Assembly (NCBI GenBank): GCA_018524725.1
Contig: JAEUWP010000277.1
Coordinates: forward strand, 1-47,027
Reading direction: 5' to 3'
From: Podaxis mareebaensis
Lineage: Eukaryota; Basidiomycota; Agaricomycetes; Agaricales; Agaricaceae
Length of the DNA: 47,027 nt
Shown here: in pieces, positions 34,200-45,300 of the stretch
How the letters are laid out: the number at the start of each line of letters is the position of its first letter
Position numbering within the stretch: the first letter of the stretch is position 1
Notes under the pieces: model-generated
What the model saw: the letters and a program-made list of their open reading frames with translations, nothing else
Databases searched by the model: none
Told to the model about the DNA's origin: nothing
Made by a program: the position numbers and the translations under genes

Positions 34200-35468
34200 C
34201 TTGTTGTGTTCTCCTTTGACATAGGTTATGTCAAAGTCAAACCTCAACATATAGTTGAGCCATCATCATTGTCAGCTCAACAATTTTGATTGAGTTTTGA
34301 AAAACTCAAGTGCTTTATGGTTGGTAATGATGTGGATTCAGTAACCCACCAGCTTATCCTCCCACTTCAGTAGCACTTCGAGGATAGCCAATGTTTTGAG
34401 TTCATGCACAGCATAGTTCTACTGTGCTGCAGAGAACTTTTTGGACATGAATCCTGCTGGGTGACAGTCCACCCAGCTGGGGCCTTGTCCATACATGGCA
34501 CCAACACCAGTTTTCGAAGCATCACAGATAACCCATATGGGTTCTCCATTCTTTGGGTCTATCAGTTGGATCATGGGCATTTTACAACAGATGCATTTGA
34601 TCATATCAAAGCACCTCTGATGTAGTGGCCTCCAATGGAATGGGGTTCCATTCTGCATTATGGCCATTAACAGGCCAGGATATGCAGTTATATCTGGCAG
34701 AAAGTTAGACACATAGTTAACAAGTCCAACAAATTTCTGCATGTCATTGTAGTTGTGAGGGGTCCTCCACTTGTGGATCTGGGATAGTTTATTGGTATTG
34801 GGGTGGATACCATTGTTGTCTATTATATGACCAAGACAATCTACTCAGTCAGCATACAGCTCTACCTTCGATTCTTTGATGTAGAGCTGTTGTTGGCAGA
34901 GTCAGTCTAATATGAGCCATAGATGCTGCTCATGTCCCTCCACAGATTTAGAAAATATAAATATATTGTCCAGGTATATGTGGACAAATATGCTGATGAC
35001 ATCTCTAAAAATAGCTGTCATCAATCTTTGGAATGTGGCAGGGGTGTTACAGTCCCCTTGCTACATGATTTTACTGATGTATGTTCCTGCAATGGTGGAG
35101 AAGGCCATCTTCTCCACATCCTCAGGTCAGACTCTAACCTGTTCATATGCATCAGATAGATCGATCTTAGAGTGATATCTCACTCTAGCCACATCTTCAC
35201 AGATCACTTCTTGATCAGGTAAAGGAGTTACATCTTTTACCATGTTATCATTTCACTCCTTCGCATCAACAACTGTATGCAGTCACCCATCCTTCTTGGG
35301 GATGCATAGCAAAGGGGCTGCTTGCATGGCATCATGGGGTTCCCACCACCCTGCATCAATGTAACAGTTGAGTTTTGCATGGAATTCCTCCCATAATGAC
35401 TGCAGGTATCTGGGCAAGCAATAGTTATATTGCTTGTTCTCCTTGAGGAGGTGAATCTCAGGGTTCAC
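34200..35468 (-). pseudogene. Element A reverse transcriptase and RNase H
   Basis: The RT shows AAPLLCIPKKDG, then SKIDLSDAYEQVRV with the first catalytic Asp, ATFQRLM and HIYLDNIFIFS. The box is YLDN: the second catalytic Asp codon is AAT (34965-34967) after GAC, so GACGAT to GACAAT by CpG loss on the other strand would explain it. The connection shows FVGLVNYVSNFLPDI. RNase H (about 34250-34640) begins VICDASKTGVGAMYGQ and includes CHPAGFMSKKFSAAQ and HELKTLAIL. Several TGA stops. Same frame as Gag and integrase. Confidence 0.92.
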
Positions 35469-36158
35469 CTCTCAAAATGGGGGTAGACAAGATGGTGTTC
35501 CCTGCATCATATCATGGTAGTTACACATCAACTGCTGCTTAATTTGCAGTATTTTGCACTGGTTCTGGTCACCCAAAATATCAGGTGGTTTCTTTGTTTT
35601 GAATCGAGCACATGTGTCCTTGATTCATTTTATGCAGTTGTCTTCCATTGGTAGATGGATGACTGTCATACTATGGATATAGTCCCTGAGAGACCACTTG
35701 GGGTACCTTATCCTGGTGAATTCTTCTAAGTAGACAATATTGTCCACACTGCTTGGGGTGTATCCTGTAGACAGTGGGTGTCTGTCTGTGGGTTGTTTCA
35801 TTGACCAGACACCTGATACCATGGCATTCCATTCATCAGGCATCCACAGGTCATAGTACCAGTTGTACATTGCCTTGATGACCAGTGTTTCAATGAGTTG
35901 TTTGTGGACTGGTGGTCCTTGCTTTTGACAAGCTAGTAACTTGTCTTCGACTGAGATGATAGGGTGGAATTTAGGTTCACTCACATATCATGGATGGGGG
36001 AGTTTCTCCCTGTTGTCTTCATCTCTTGTCCTCAAGGGGATCTCCTTGAGGATTTGGGGATAACTGTGGAGGAGTTTTTCTCCAATGTGTATTCCACTTG
36101 CTTCAGTGACATCCTCTACTGTCACTTGATTTTTTGTAGGCTCCTTGCCTCCATATAG

Positions 36159-36539
36159 TCATGTCAACTGATGTTTATCAGTCAAATGATGGTGATGGAG
36201 TTGCATATCTGAATTACTGACAGTGTCAATAGCTGGAATGCTGACTCCATCAATGATAATGACTCGATTCTTGAAATTGAGCTTCACTTTATGCTGATGC
36301 ATAAAGGGGGTTCTGATAATCATGTCATAGCAATTGAAGTTTGCTATGTTGAGGTATGATGAGGTTTTTATAGGCCTGACTGTTAATTCAATGGTCATGC
36401 CATACTTCACAGTGGATCTACTACCAACTGTGCCCAGTTGGAGCATGTGTGGGTCTTCTAGTTCACTGACTTTAACATCAGCAATTTGAGCAAAGGCTGG
36501 GGTCATCCTGGAGGTTGTACTCCCTGAGTCCCAGAGCAT
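36159..36539 (-). pseudogene. Element A aspartic protease
   Basis: The active site is LWDSGSTTSRMTPAF near the start, followed by TIELTVRP and NFNCYDMIIRTPFMHQHKVKLNF, the Ty3/gypsy protease pattern ending in a hydrophobic-Gly-like motif. It lies between Gag zinc knuckle and RT in the same frame. It would cut the polyprotein. Confidence 0.85.
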
Positions 36540-36599
36540 CTAGGCTTCAATGCTGTTAATGCTGATATACAATGTGAGACATTGTTTCTTGCAGGGGGC

Positions 36600-39440
36600 A
36601 ATTTGTGGGCATAATATCTTTCCTTTATTGGTTCAAAGAGTGACTCTTTGAATCCACTGATTTTGAGGCTCATCTTCCTTGGGGTAATCAGTGAGTGCAT
36701 TGATTTCACTCTTGACAGAAGTATCATTGATACTTGCAAGGAAGTTCATATCCTCACTATCAGATCCATAGTCAGACTCAATGATGGTTACTTCAGCATA
36801 TCCATCTTCTGAGGCTTGTGTTGACACATGATCTTTGTCAATGTCATCCTCCTCTTCTTCATAATCAGGCTGGTCATCTTCTGCCTGATCATTGTCTTCT
36901 TCTCCTGTGTGTGATACTCTGTCTTCAGGTATCACTGTGTGAGCAGCTTGAATCTATGAGGGTTTACCCTTCAAAGGACACTTGTCCAAGCTAGCATAAT
37001 GGTTACCACCACAGCAATAACATTTTACTGCATTGGTAGGTTTATTGGCATTGTGGTCCAGTGGTTTACTGGGCTGCCTTGTGCCTTCATGGTTGCTCAA
37101 CTTGTAATCCAGTTGAGCTGTTTTATTTTTAGAGTCATGCGAGAGTTGCTGTAACTCTTGAATGTGCATTTGCTTTTGCCCATTTGCTACCTTCTTGGGC
37201 ACAAATGCCATTCGAGATCTAGATTGATCTTGAACTGGTACTGGATGATTATTATGCATCAGGGGATCTACTCCCCTATTATTTGGATGAAGAGCCTGAT
37301 GGTAGTATGACATCAGTTTCCATTGGCTTTCATATGAGACTGCATAGGCAAGGAACTCGTCTAGTGAGTTCACTTCAGGGGACAGACCTCGATGGAATAA
37401 CAGGTCTGTCCTCATGTCCTCAGGTATTCCTTCCAGGAATAACTCAATGAGGGTGTAATCATCAGGGTGCACAGTCATGCACTGTGCATTATCCATGATG
37501 GAGTCATAGTATCCTTGCACTCCAATGCAAGGGTTATAACAGACTCATTTGAGTCCTTCTCTCACTTTGTGCATGGATGTAGGTAGCATGAAGCAATCAT
37601 ACAGAGTGAGGATCACTTCCTTGAAAGTCCAATCGAACTTGGTTTGATTAACATTTATAATGTCCTGAATGATCATTTGTTTGGCCTCTCCAGCTAAGTG
37701 GTAGGGTAGGGTATACAGGTGCAGCCTGTCCCTTGCATGATCCATTCCACCTAGACCTTTTAATGCAAGGTCTAGGCAGAGTGTGGATACAAAGTTTTTG
37801 AGGTCACTAAACCTCAGACTCCCACTGTAAGGCTCCAGGCCTTTCTCAGTTGGGGGTTTCCCATTTCCAGGCCTGTACCCCTCTGGGAATTCAAAGGGTT
37901 GTGAGAGGTACTCTTGAATAGTTGTACTCAATTGATCATGCATTAGTTGCGTGTGGTTGCAAATGGTGTTTACAATGCCTGGGGACCCAAAGGTCAGTGG
38001 TACATCTCTGACAAGGGAATATCCTCACCTTGGTCTTTCAGGGGGTTGGTATAGTTCCTCCCCTTCATTGGATCCTTCCTCCTGATGACTTCCACAACCA
38101 GTTGGTGGTCATGGTACTACTGGGGGATATACTGGAGGAGTAACTGGGGCTGTTCCTCTTAGTGCAGCTGCATGTGCTGCAGGTAGTGGTAATGATGGTT
38201 GTCAAGGGTGCAAGGCTCCTTGCCTTAGGTTGTTATCATCCAAGGCATCCCCATCTACAGGGGTTGTTCCTATAAATTAGATGCCTTGGTCTGGGATTTT
38301 TGACCTTCCATACAGTCAAATATCTTCATTCCACATCTGCTGAAGTGCCACTCAATCACTCCAGTATTCTGTGCATTCTATACTGGGCTTGGATGGCCCA
38401 GTTTCAATCTGCTTTTCTCTCTCTCCTCCACTTGGGTTAAGATCAATTTTAACAGAGTGCTTTTCTGAACTCTGTATAGGTCTTGGTTGAGTGATAGAAG
38501 CATTGGGGATCACCCTATTGAGGGTGGTTAGCACTTGTATTTGGCTTTCTAGATGATGAGAGTATTTGTCATTGTTTTCACCAACCTTTCAAGGGGCGAA
38601 CAGCTTGTCCAAGGCTTGTTGGGTCAAGTATGTTGTAATACTTAACTCTGAAGGGGTTGGGTCTGCAGAGGATGATGTTCTTCTGATCAGTGCTTTTCCT
38701 TTGTCAAGGGTGCCACCATGTGTCACCATAGGGTCAGTGTTGGTTGGTGATTCTACCCATGAAAGAGGGTTGTACAGGTACTCATCACCTGTGTCATCCA
38801 TTTGTTTCCTTGATTGAGCCATAGGCATGGCTCGATAGATTTCATTCATGGAGGTTTCAGGTCATTCCCCTTTATGTTGCTTTACTGCCTTATACAGCGA
38901 AGCAAGTCATTTAATTGTTTTGCATAGGAGGTTCTTATACATCTCTGATGTAGGGTCTATTGGTATATCCATCAAGCTCTTAAACAGCTCAATGGTATAT
39001 TCTTCTGCATGGAATTGTAGTTCTGCCCTTCTTACAGGGCTTTTGACATGATTCATGTCAAAAATGAGGGAGATTCTTTCTTTGAGTGTATATAATTCAC
39101 TCGATATTGCAGTGTTAAATTCAGGTGATAGCACCCTGTCAAGTGATGATGGTTGCTTGCTCTCCTCTTCTATTGGTGGTAGGGTATGGGAGTTATTTCC
39201 AGCTGCAGTGTTAGATCCTGTAGTCAGATTCTCTGTGTTATGTCAACTATTGTTGATGGGTTCTAATTTAAATAGTCTGGAGAGGGGATAATTTCCCTTT
39301 CCTCCATTATTGTCAGTGTGGCTACTGCCACTAGGTGGTGAATCCAATGCATTGTCATGTCAAAGCTTGTTGGGCATTGTCATTTTTGGTTGCCATGTGT
39401 ACACAGTGTTTAGGTGTTGTAGGGCATTTTGCTCATGCAT
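36600..39440 (-). pseudogene. Element A Gag with long N-terminal region
   Basis: Frame is constant from ATG 39438-39440 to protease. The ATG lies only 25 nt from the 5' LTR. The first ~500 codons (to about 37945) match nothing I know and are hydrophilic. The capsid-like part follows (37943-37100: LEPYSGSLRFSDLKNFVSTL ... TFKEVILTLYDCFM ... LIELFLEGIPEDMRTDLL). The zinc knuckle is CYCCGGNHYASLDKC at about 36985-37030. An acidic tail (DYEEEEDDIDKD) lies before protease. About a dozen in-frame stops, nearly all TGA. The full gag-pol would be ~2360 codons (39440-32352). Confidence 0.85.
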
Positions 39441-39465
39441 TAGTCCACTTGGTGAACTAAAAAAA

Positions 39466-39705
39466 TGTAAAGCTTTTGGCTTTATGGTTGAGAGACCTCA
39501 CACTCACACCAAATAGTTCAAACCTGTATATTGGGAGACTACATGGCACAAGCAAAGGTCAGTTGTCCCTGACAACTGAAGTGCCCTAATAAACAGTAGG
39601 TACAAATATTTGATAGGGTGATGGGTAAACAGAAAGGTATCAAAATATTATACAATGTCATGGGTTATTTGATTTTTGAATTAAGTGTAAGGGTACACCC
39701 TTACA
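39466..39705 (-). repeat. Element A 5' LTR (240 bp)
   Basis: Starts TGTAAAGC and ends CACCCTTACA. Contains about 130 bp absent from the other LTR. That extra segment opens inside a hairpin (CAGTTGTC/GACAACTG) and closes with the 9-bp palindrome TGTAAGGGT/ACCCTTACA at the LTR edge. No convincing tRNA PBS was found in the 25 nt between LTR and gag ATG. Confidence 0.82.
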
Positions 39706-39921
39706 CCCTAGGCAGTCCCTGCAAGATTTCCAACCAGCCTCTAGTTCTCTCAGGAGAACAGACAGGCATTCTGCTTCAGGAACTTAATAGTGTTAGGTTG
39801 TCTTAGGACAGTATCTCTCTGCACTGGCATGACATCCATACCATGCCTAAGTAACAGAATTATAAAGCTACACTTCCATTCCTTACTCTTCTCTTTTGTC
39901 CTTGTGGCTATGAGTTGACCC

Positions 39922-39993
39922 AAGTCTCCTGCAAGATAATTTCAGTGGAGCATCCTTGGCCAAAGTCTCCTGCAAGATAATTTCAGTGGAGCA
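39922..39993 (+). repeat. 31-bp perfect direct repeat in element B leader
   Basis: AAGTCTCCTGCAAGATAATT continuing TCAGTGGAGCA occurs at 39922-39952 and again at 39963-39993. It lies in the leader between the element A insertion and the first coding region of B. Confidence 0.9.
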
Positions 39994-40039
39994 CCCTCCA
40001 ACCTTTTGTCTGGACTGTCATCCAACACATCTTGTCTAC

Positions 40040-41134
40040 CCCTGCCTATTACTAGGTGCACTCCTTCTAATCTGTATCCCCAACTCCCTCCTCTTTCCTA
40101 TCAACCCTTCTCTGACTCCCACTTCCAAGAACTCCAAAACCTCCTTCAGAGAGCACACTCTGAGAGCAACTTTTGAAACTGACTTGACAACTACACCCAC
40201 AGTACAGAGAACATAATCCTTATTGATGGCAAATCCTACACCAAATGAGAACTACTAGGAGTTTACTACACCCTCCATTATTCACAAGAAGGTGAAACTG
40301 AGCTCCCAGAATCTCCACTCAGTGTCTACCAAGACACTGACATCCTCCTTTGCTACAAACTCCAACACAGTTGGCAGTTTGAGACACTTCCTACCTTTGT
40401 TGAACATCCCACTCTCTTCACTCAGTTCAAAGAATGATTCCAACAAGCCAAACAAGCTCAGAGTCTACATCTCTACCAGACAGGTTCCCCTAGAGAAATT
40501 GACCAAGCTGAAGCCCTCCTCAGAGCCTTCAAATGCCATTTGAGCCATCAACAGAGCATAACTACACTGGTACTCCCTCCCTCAACTACTATCTCAACCA
40601 CCTTCCCTTCAGCCAAGCAGATGGATACCAGAGAGTCAGAACTCTTGAACCTGCTGCTACTGTTCTGAACTATCAAACCACCATCATATCATTCAACTTG
40701 ACCATCCACCCCAGAACAAATCCTTGAGAACACTACCTGAACTGCTTTGCACAGGCATACCACATCACTAATCAAGCAGTCAGAATCACAGAGTTCTACA
40801 TTTGCATCTGCAACAAGTGTACAACCTGAGACCTGGATCAATACACCTTTGCCCCTATCTCAGCACTCATGGCTAGGACTGGATATACAGCCTTCCTCAA
40901 GGTTCCCAGAGATGCAAACTTTACCCTCAGTACCCACTACCCAAACCTTAGATACCTTTGGAACCAATGAGTCACCATCATCTTCATCCCAAACCCCAAC
41001 ACTGACTGATACTACACCTCCAAGCCAATCTACTACAGTGACACAGAGGCCAGAGTTACCTATCAATCAGACACCCCCACAGAGACCAACAAATCTGATA
41101 CCAAGAGTACCAGGTACTACATCATTGACCTTGA
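40040..41134 (+). pseudogene. Element B upstream ORF, unknown product
   Basis: A coding-like stretch before gag. Frame 1 at 40040-40600 shows TENIILIDGKSYTK, then GVYYTLHYSQEGETELPESP, then LFTQFKE and LHLYQTGSPREIDQAEALLR. After a shift near 40600 it continues in frame 3 (TLEPAATVLNYQTTIISF, YLNCFAQAYHITNQAVRI, ALMARTGYTAFLKVPRDANF) and ends YYIIDLDSI near 41134. Interruptions are mostly TGA. Its 3' part overlaps the open reading frame upstream of gag. I do not recognise it; the regular composition argues for a real decayed gene. Confidence 0.42.
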
Positions 41135-41214
41135 CTCCATTTAATCAACTACTGTCTCCTCCTCCCCCTCCAAATCCACCTCACAGACCACCCACTTGTC
41201 AACAGAACACAGCT

Positions 41215-42357
41215 ATGGCCACTCCTAAAGCCCCAAAGATTCAGCCATTCAATGGCAAACCTCACAACTTTCAAATCTTCCAAGATCAACTTCAACTAGT
41301 CTTCAATGACCATCAAGCTACATTTCAAAATGCACAGAATAATGTTGATGACAGAAAGAAGATCCTTTACACCCTTCAGTATATGACTAAAGGCAATGCC
41401 ACCAGATTCTGCAATGCTTTCATGAAAGAAAAGTGGAACACCACTAGCAACACTTACAAGTATGGCACTTGGGCGAACTTCAACAACTGACTTGAAGACC
41501 ACTTCAAACCAAAGATTGAAGCGATGCAAGCTACTGAGAAGCTTTGACATGCTCATCTCAACATTTCCAAAACAGACATCACAGTCTTCAATCAAATGTT
41601 TACTTACCTCTTGAGTCAAGTGAACATCACTGATGACAACCACAAAGTCCATCTCTATGTTGACTCTATTCCTGATTGGGTACAGTGACAACTTTATTTA
41701 ATGACTCAACCTCCTACCACCTACACACAATGGCAAACTGACATTGCTAGGATAGTTAACAACTTCCACAATACCAAATGCACAAGACTGGCAGAGGTCC
41801 CTCTTCCCAACTTTCCTACTTCAATGATGCCTTTAATGATGTGCCCCAGAACAAATTCATTTACAAGGAACATCAACTCCCACTAGGTGAACCAATGGAC
41901 ATTGATGCCCTTGAAGAATTTTCTTCCAGAGATGAAGATGAAGTCCCTGACTTCTCTTCAGATGAAGAAGACAATTACACTAAGCAAGGCATATCGGTGA
42001 ATGCCATCTTAACAGACCAACAATGAGACCAAATGAAATGTGGAGCATGCACCACTTGTGGTAAAATGGACCACTGGGCATGATCATGCCCCCTTTGCAA
42101 GAATTGACAATCCCCAGGGAATCAGAGATGATTCCAGAAAGGAAAACAATCCTTCCCTTGGCCTTCAGCCTTGACTTCTTCCTCTTCCTTATCAAATCAA
42201 TCATGTCCATCTACATCCTCTAACACTTCTCCATCCCACCTAAACACCCTTAATGCAATCAAGGTTGCATTCACTGAAATGACTGCTGAAGATCAAAATG
42301 AACTGGCAAACCATGCAATGGCCAAGATCATTGAAGAAGAACAACAGTCTTTTCCAC
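41215..42357 (+). pseudogene. Element B Gag (gypsy-like), cut by LINE copy 3
   Basis: ATG at 41215 (MATPKAPKIQPFNGKPHNFQ), a start typical of fungal gypsy Gag. The frame is open upstream to 40747 as a Pro/Ser/Thr-rich tract. Capsid-like sequence follows (YGTWANFNN ... DITVFNQMFTYLLSQVNI ... YTQWQTDIARI), with stops at about 41488, 41546 and 41686. A frameshift occurs near 41780. After an acidic PMDIDALEEF segment, a CX2CX4HX4C zinc knuckle lies at 42048-42089, with one position a TGA (42081-42083) where Arg is expected. The frame continues to ...EEEQQSFP, where the LINE T-tract begins. Confidence 0.82.
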
Positions 42358-45300
42358 TTTTTTTTTTTTTTTTTTTTTTTTAAATCGACGTTTATTGCAC
42401 TAGACTAGCTAATACAAATGGGTGCACAGTAGCAGTCCCAATACCAAAACTAGAGAAGAGAAAAGAAAGAAAGAGAAGGAGAATTAGAAGTAAGAGAGAG
42501 AAATAGGAGTACATGAACTACACTAAAGATGTGAAGTGAAAAGAAAGAGAAAACTAACTTAATGTATCATAGAGGATGGAGTGAGAAGAGAGAAAGAAGT
42601 ATAGGAGCGGGGGAGCTAGCTATGAATCAGGGGGTGAGGGAGAGACCTTTAGTGAACATCTGGGACTCTGTTTCTTGCAAGTTGCTCTCTCCTGTTGAGG
42701 CAGTGTGTGGCAAACTCTTCTTGGGTGATGGGTCCTTGTATCTGGTTGGTGAAGGAAAATGCCATGGGGTTCTGGTCGAGGAATTGGATAACCCAGAAGA
42801 AACTGTCACAGGCTCCTACTAGGTATCAAAAGTAGGGGCAATCATCGAGAATATGATTGTGGGTCTCAAGTGGTTCGCCACATGGGCAGGAGGTGATGTG
42901 GCACCCAGGGAAGAAGCACTGTCAAAAGGCACCAATGGGTGCGTGATTGGTGATGCAGCATGTGAAGCACATGCATAATTGGGCATTCTTTCCTAGGGGT
43001 GAATTGAGCCAAGTGCTACCTTTGGTGTACTTGGGTTGTAAGGACTGCTCAGTGGGATTGAGTAGGGGTAGCCATGAGTGACTGCAGTAGGTCAGATTGT
43101 TCATGCATTGCTGCCAGATGGATAGGCATTTTTGAGTATAATGATTTCGAATGAATCTGAGGGATGTGTGGATTGGTTGACAATGCAGGTTGGGGAGGCG
43201 GAGCAATTTCACTAAGGTATGCACCTTGTGATGAATGGACCAGTTGGCAGATGAGGGGATCAACCAGAAATGGACATGGTTGAGAGGGGAGGAAGAGAGC
43301 CAGGAGTGAAGGAGAGGGGTGACCATGATAGAGTCTGGATGTGTGCTGTGGGGCCTGTAAGAGAATAAAAGTTTAGCAGAAGATATCGAGTCCATGAAAA
43401 CTACAATAGATGAGATATTGAGAGTATGAGAGAGAGAGATGGAGGAAAATAAACCAAGGTGGAGAGCATATGATTCAGAATCAGAAGTAGTGACTTCACT
43501 GCAAGGGTGGACGGCAGAGGAAAGGATGTCAGATTCAGAAGAATTGAAGACAAGGAAGGCAGAAGTGGCAGAGAGTGAGGAGTTAGAGGGAATGGAACCA
43601 TCAGAAGCTACTAAAAGAGATACAGGGGATGAAAAAGCGAGGTCCTGAGCTCGGGAGGCATTGGTGATATGGAGTGCCATGGCGCCTTCTTTCGAAAGGT
43701 CAGGACACTCAATGAATTTAATTTGATTGCTAAACAGGTCCAACAGGCACTGGCCAGGTTTGGTGCTGGGATGAAGATGCTGAAATTGGTCTGTGACTAG
43801 TTGGGCATCTGATACAAAATCAAGTGCTGTTGAGCACTGCTTGGTTTGGCACACGTCTAAAGGGTCGACATTGCAGGTGAGAAGTTTGAGGGGATGAGAT
43901 GAGGGGAGGGTGTGGAAGTGAAGGGAACAGCATTTTGCGAGTTTGAATAGATGGAGTTATGAGGCCTGCAATAGCCTCAACCCCACCTGAGGGAGTGGTG
44001 TGGAATGCACCTGTGATCCATAAAGCTGCTTGGCATTGCATGCACTGAAGAGATTTAATGAGCCTGCAGTATCAAGTGTTGCAATTGAACCATAAATGGA
44101 ACCCATAGATGGTGATAGGGACAACACATGATCGGTACAGGAGTTGTTTATGGAGGGGGGATAATCTGTGGACAGAGTTGCCTAGCATGCACATGCACTG
44201 GACAGTGGATAGAGCTTTGGTGGAATAAAAGTGTACATGTTCTTTGAATGATAGGCTTCTGTCGAACCAGAAGCCAAGGTAACAAAGGAAGGGTTTAGGG
44301 CAGATGGTAAGGGAGTCATCTATGATGACAGGTGGATTGGGATCATGGGATGGGTGGTTGGAGAAGTGGAAGGCCTCAGTTTTGTCCCTTTCAAGGACAA
44401 ACCCAAGACAGTGTAGATGGTCTTCACAGTTCTTGTAGACCTGTGAAAGGAGGCAACAGTTAGTAGAAAAAGAATCTGATTGAACAATAATAAGTCCATC
44501 ATTGACAAAAGAAACTATTTTACAGCGAGGATCATTGGAAAATTGGTACATGAATGGAGAAAGTGAGAGAGCAGTCAGAATGGGAGAGAGAGCAGACCCT
44601 TGACTGACACCAACGGAAGCCGGGAATCTGGGGGATAGTTTATTGTTCCAAGAGTAAGTGGTGAAGTGGTTCTTTAAATAATCAGAGAAAAAGGAGATGA
44701 GGTGGGAGTTGAAGCCTTGACATTGGAGGGTAGAGATGAGGATAGAATGGTTGGTGGATGGAAAGAATTGTGCCACATCAAATGCGATGACACTTGTCTT
44801 GAGCTTTTGTTTCCAGCCTGTACGGACAAGATGAGTGACATAAATGCCAGCGTGTTCAGTAGAACACTGGATAATTCCTCCAAATTGGAGGGGGTGAACA
44901 AGGTTGTGTTGGGATGCTTCGAATTGCATCCTGGCAGAGATCATTTTCTCGATTAACTTACTGAGTGTGTTGAGGAGGACTATGGGACAGAACATCTTTG
45001 GGGTGGAGTAGTGTGGTTTGTTGGGTTTAGGGATGATGACAGAAGTGGAATGTTTGAAATGATCCAGCCATGTGGAGAGTTCAATGCAATTGGATGTGAA
45101 GAGTAGGAAGTTTGATCTGAAGATGTCATTGGACATAAGATGTTTGATGTGAGCCCAAGATAGATGATCCAGGCCTGGAGTGGAAGAGTTGGCACAGGGA
45201 TTGAGGGTGTCAAAAAGCTCATTGTGGGAAAAAGGGGACTAGGAGCACTCCTGGTGGGCATCAAAGGACTCTATGGTGCTTAAGTCCACAGGTTGGTTGG

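Larger units (their letters stand above)
21791..39705 (-). mobile_element. Element A: Ty3/gypsy chromovirus with extra 3' ORF
   Basis: Bounded by LTRs (21791-21900 and 39466-39705) and by CCCTA on both outer sides (21786-21790 and 39706-39710), a 5-bp target duplication. Without the LINE at 22335-29251 it is about 11 kb. Sense order on the minus strand: 5' LTR, Gag, protease, RT, RNase H, integrase, chromodomain, a second long ORF, structured 3' UTR, PPT, 3' LTR. Protease-RT-RH-INT order plus chromodomain places it in the chromovirus branch. Gag-pol lies in a single frame with only in-frame stops, mostly TGA. Confidence 0.93.

Noticed and set aside
42358..42381. T-run as a transcription terminator
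   Set aside because: It is the poly(A) tail of a minus-strand LINE; the adjoining sequence matches the LINE 3' end of copy 2.
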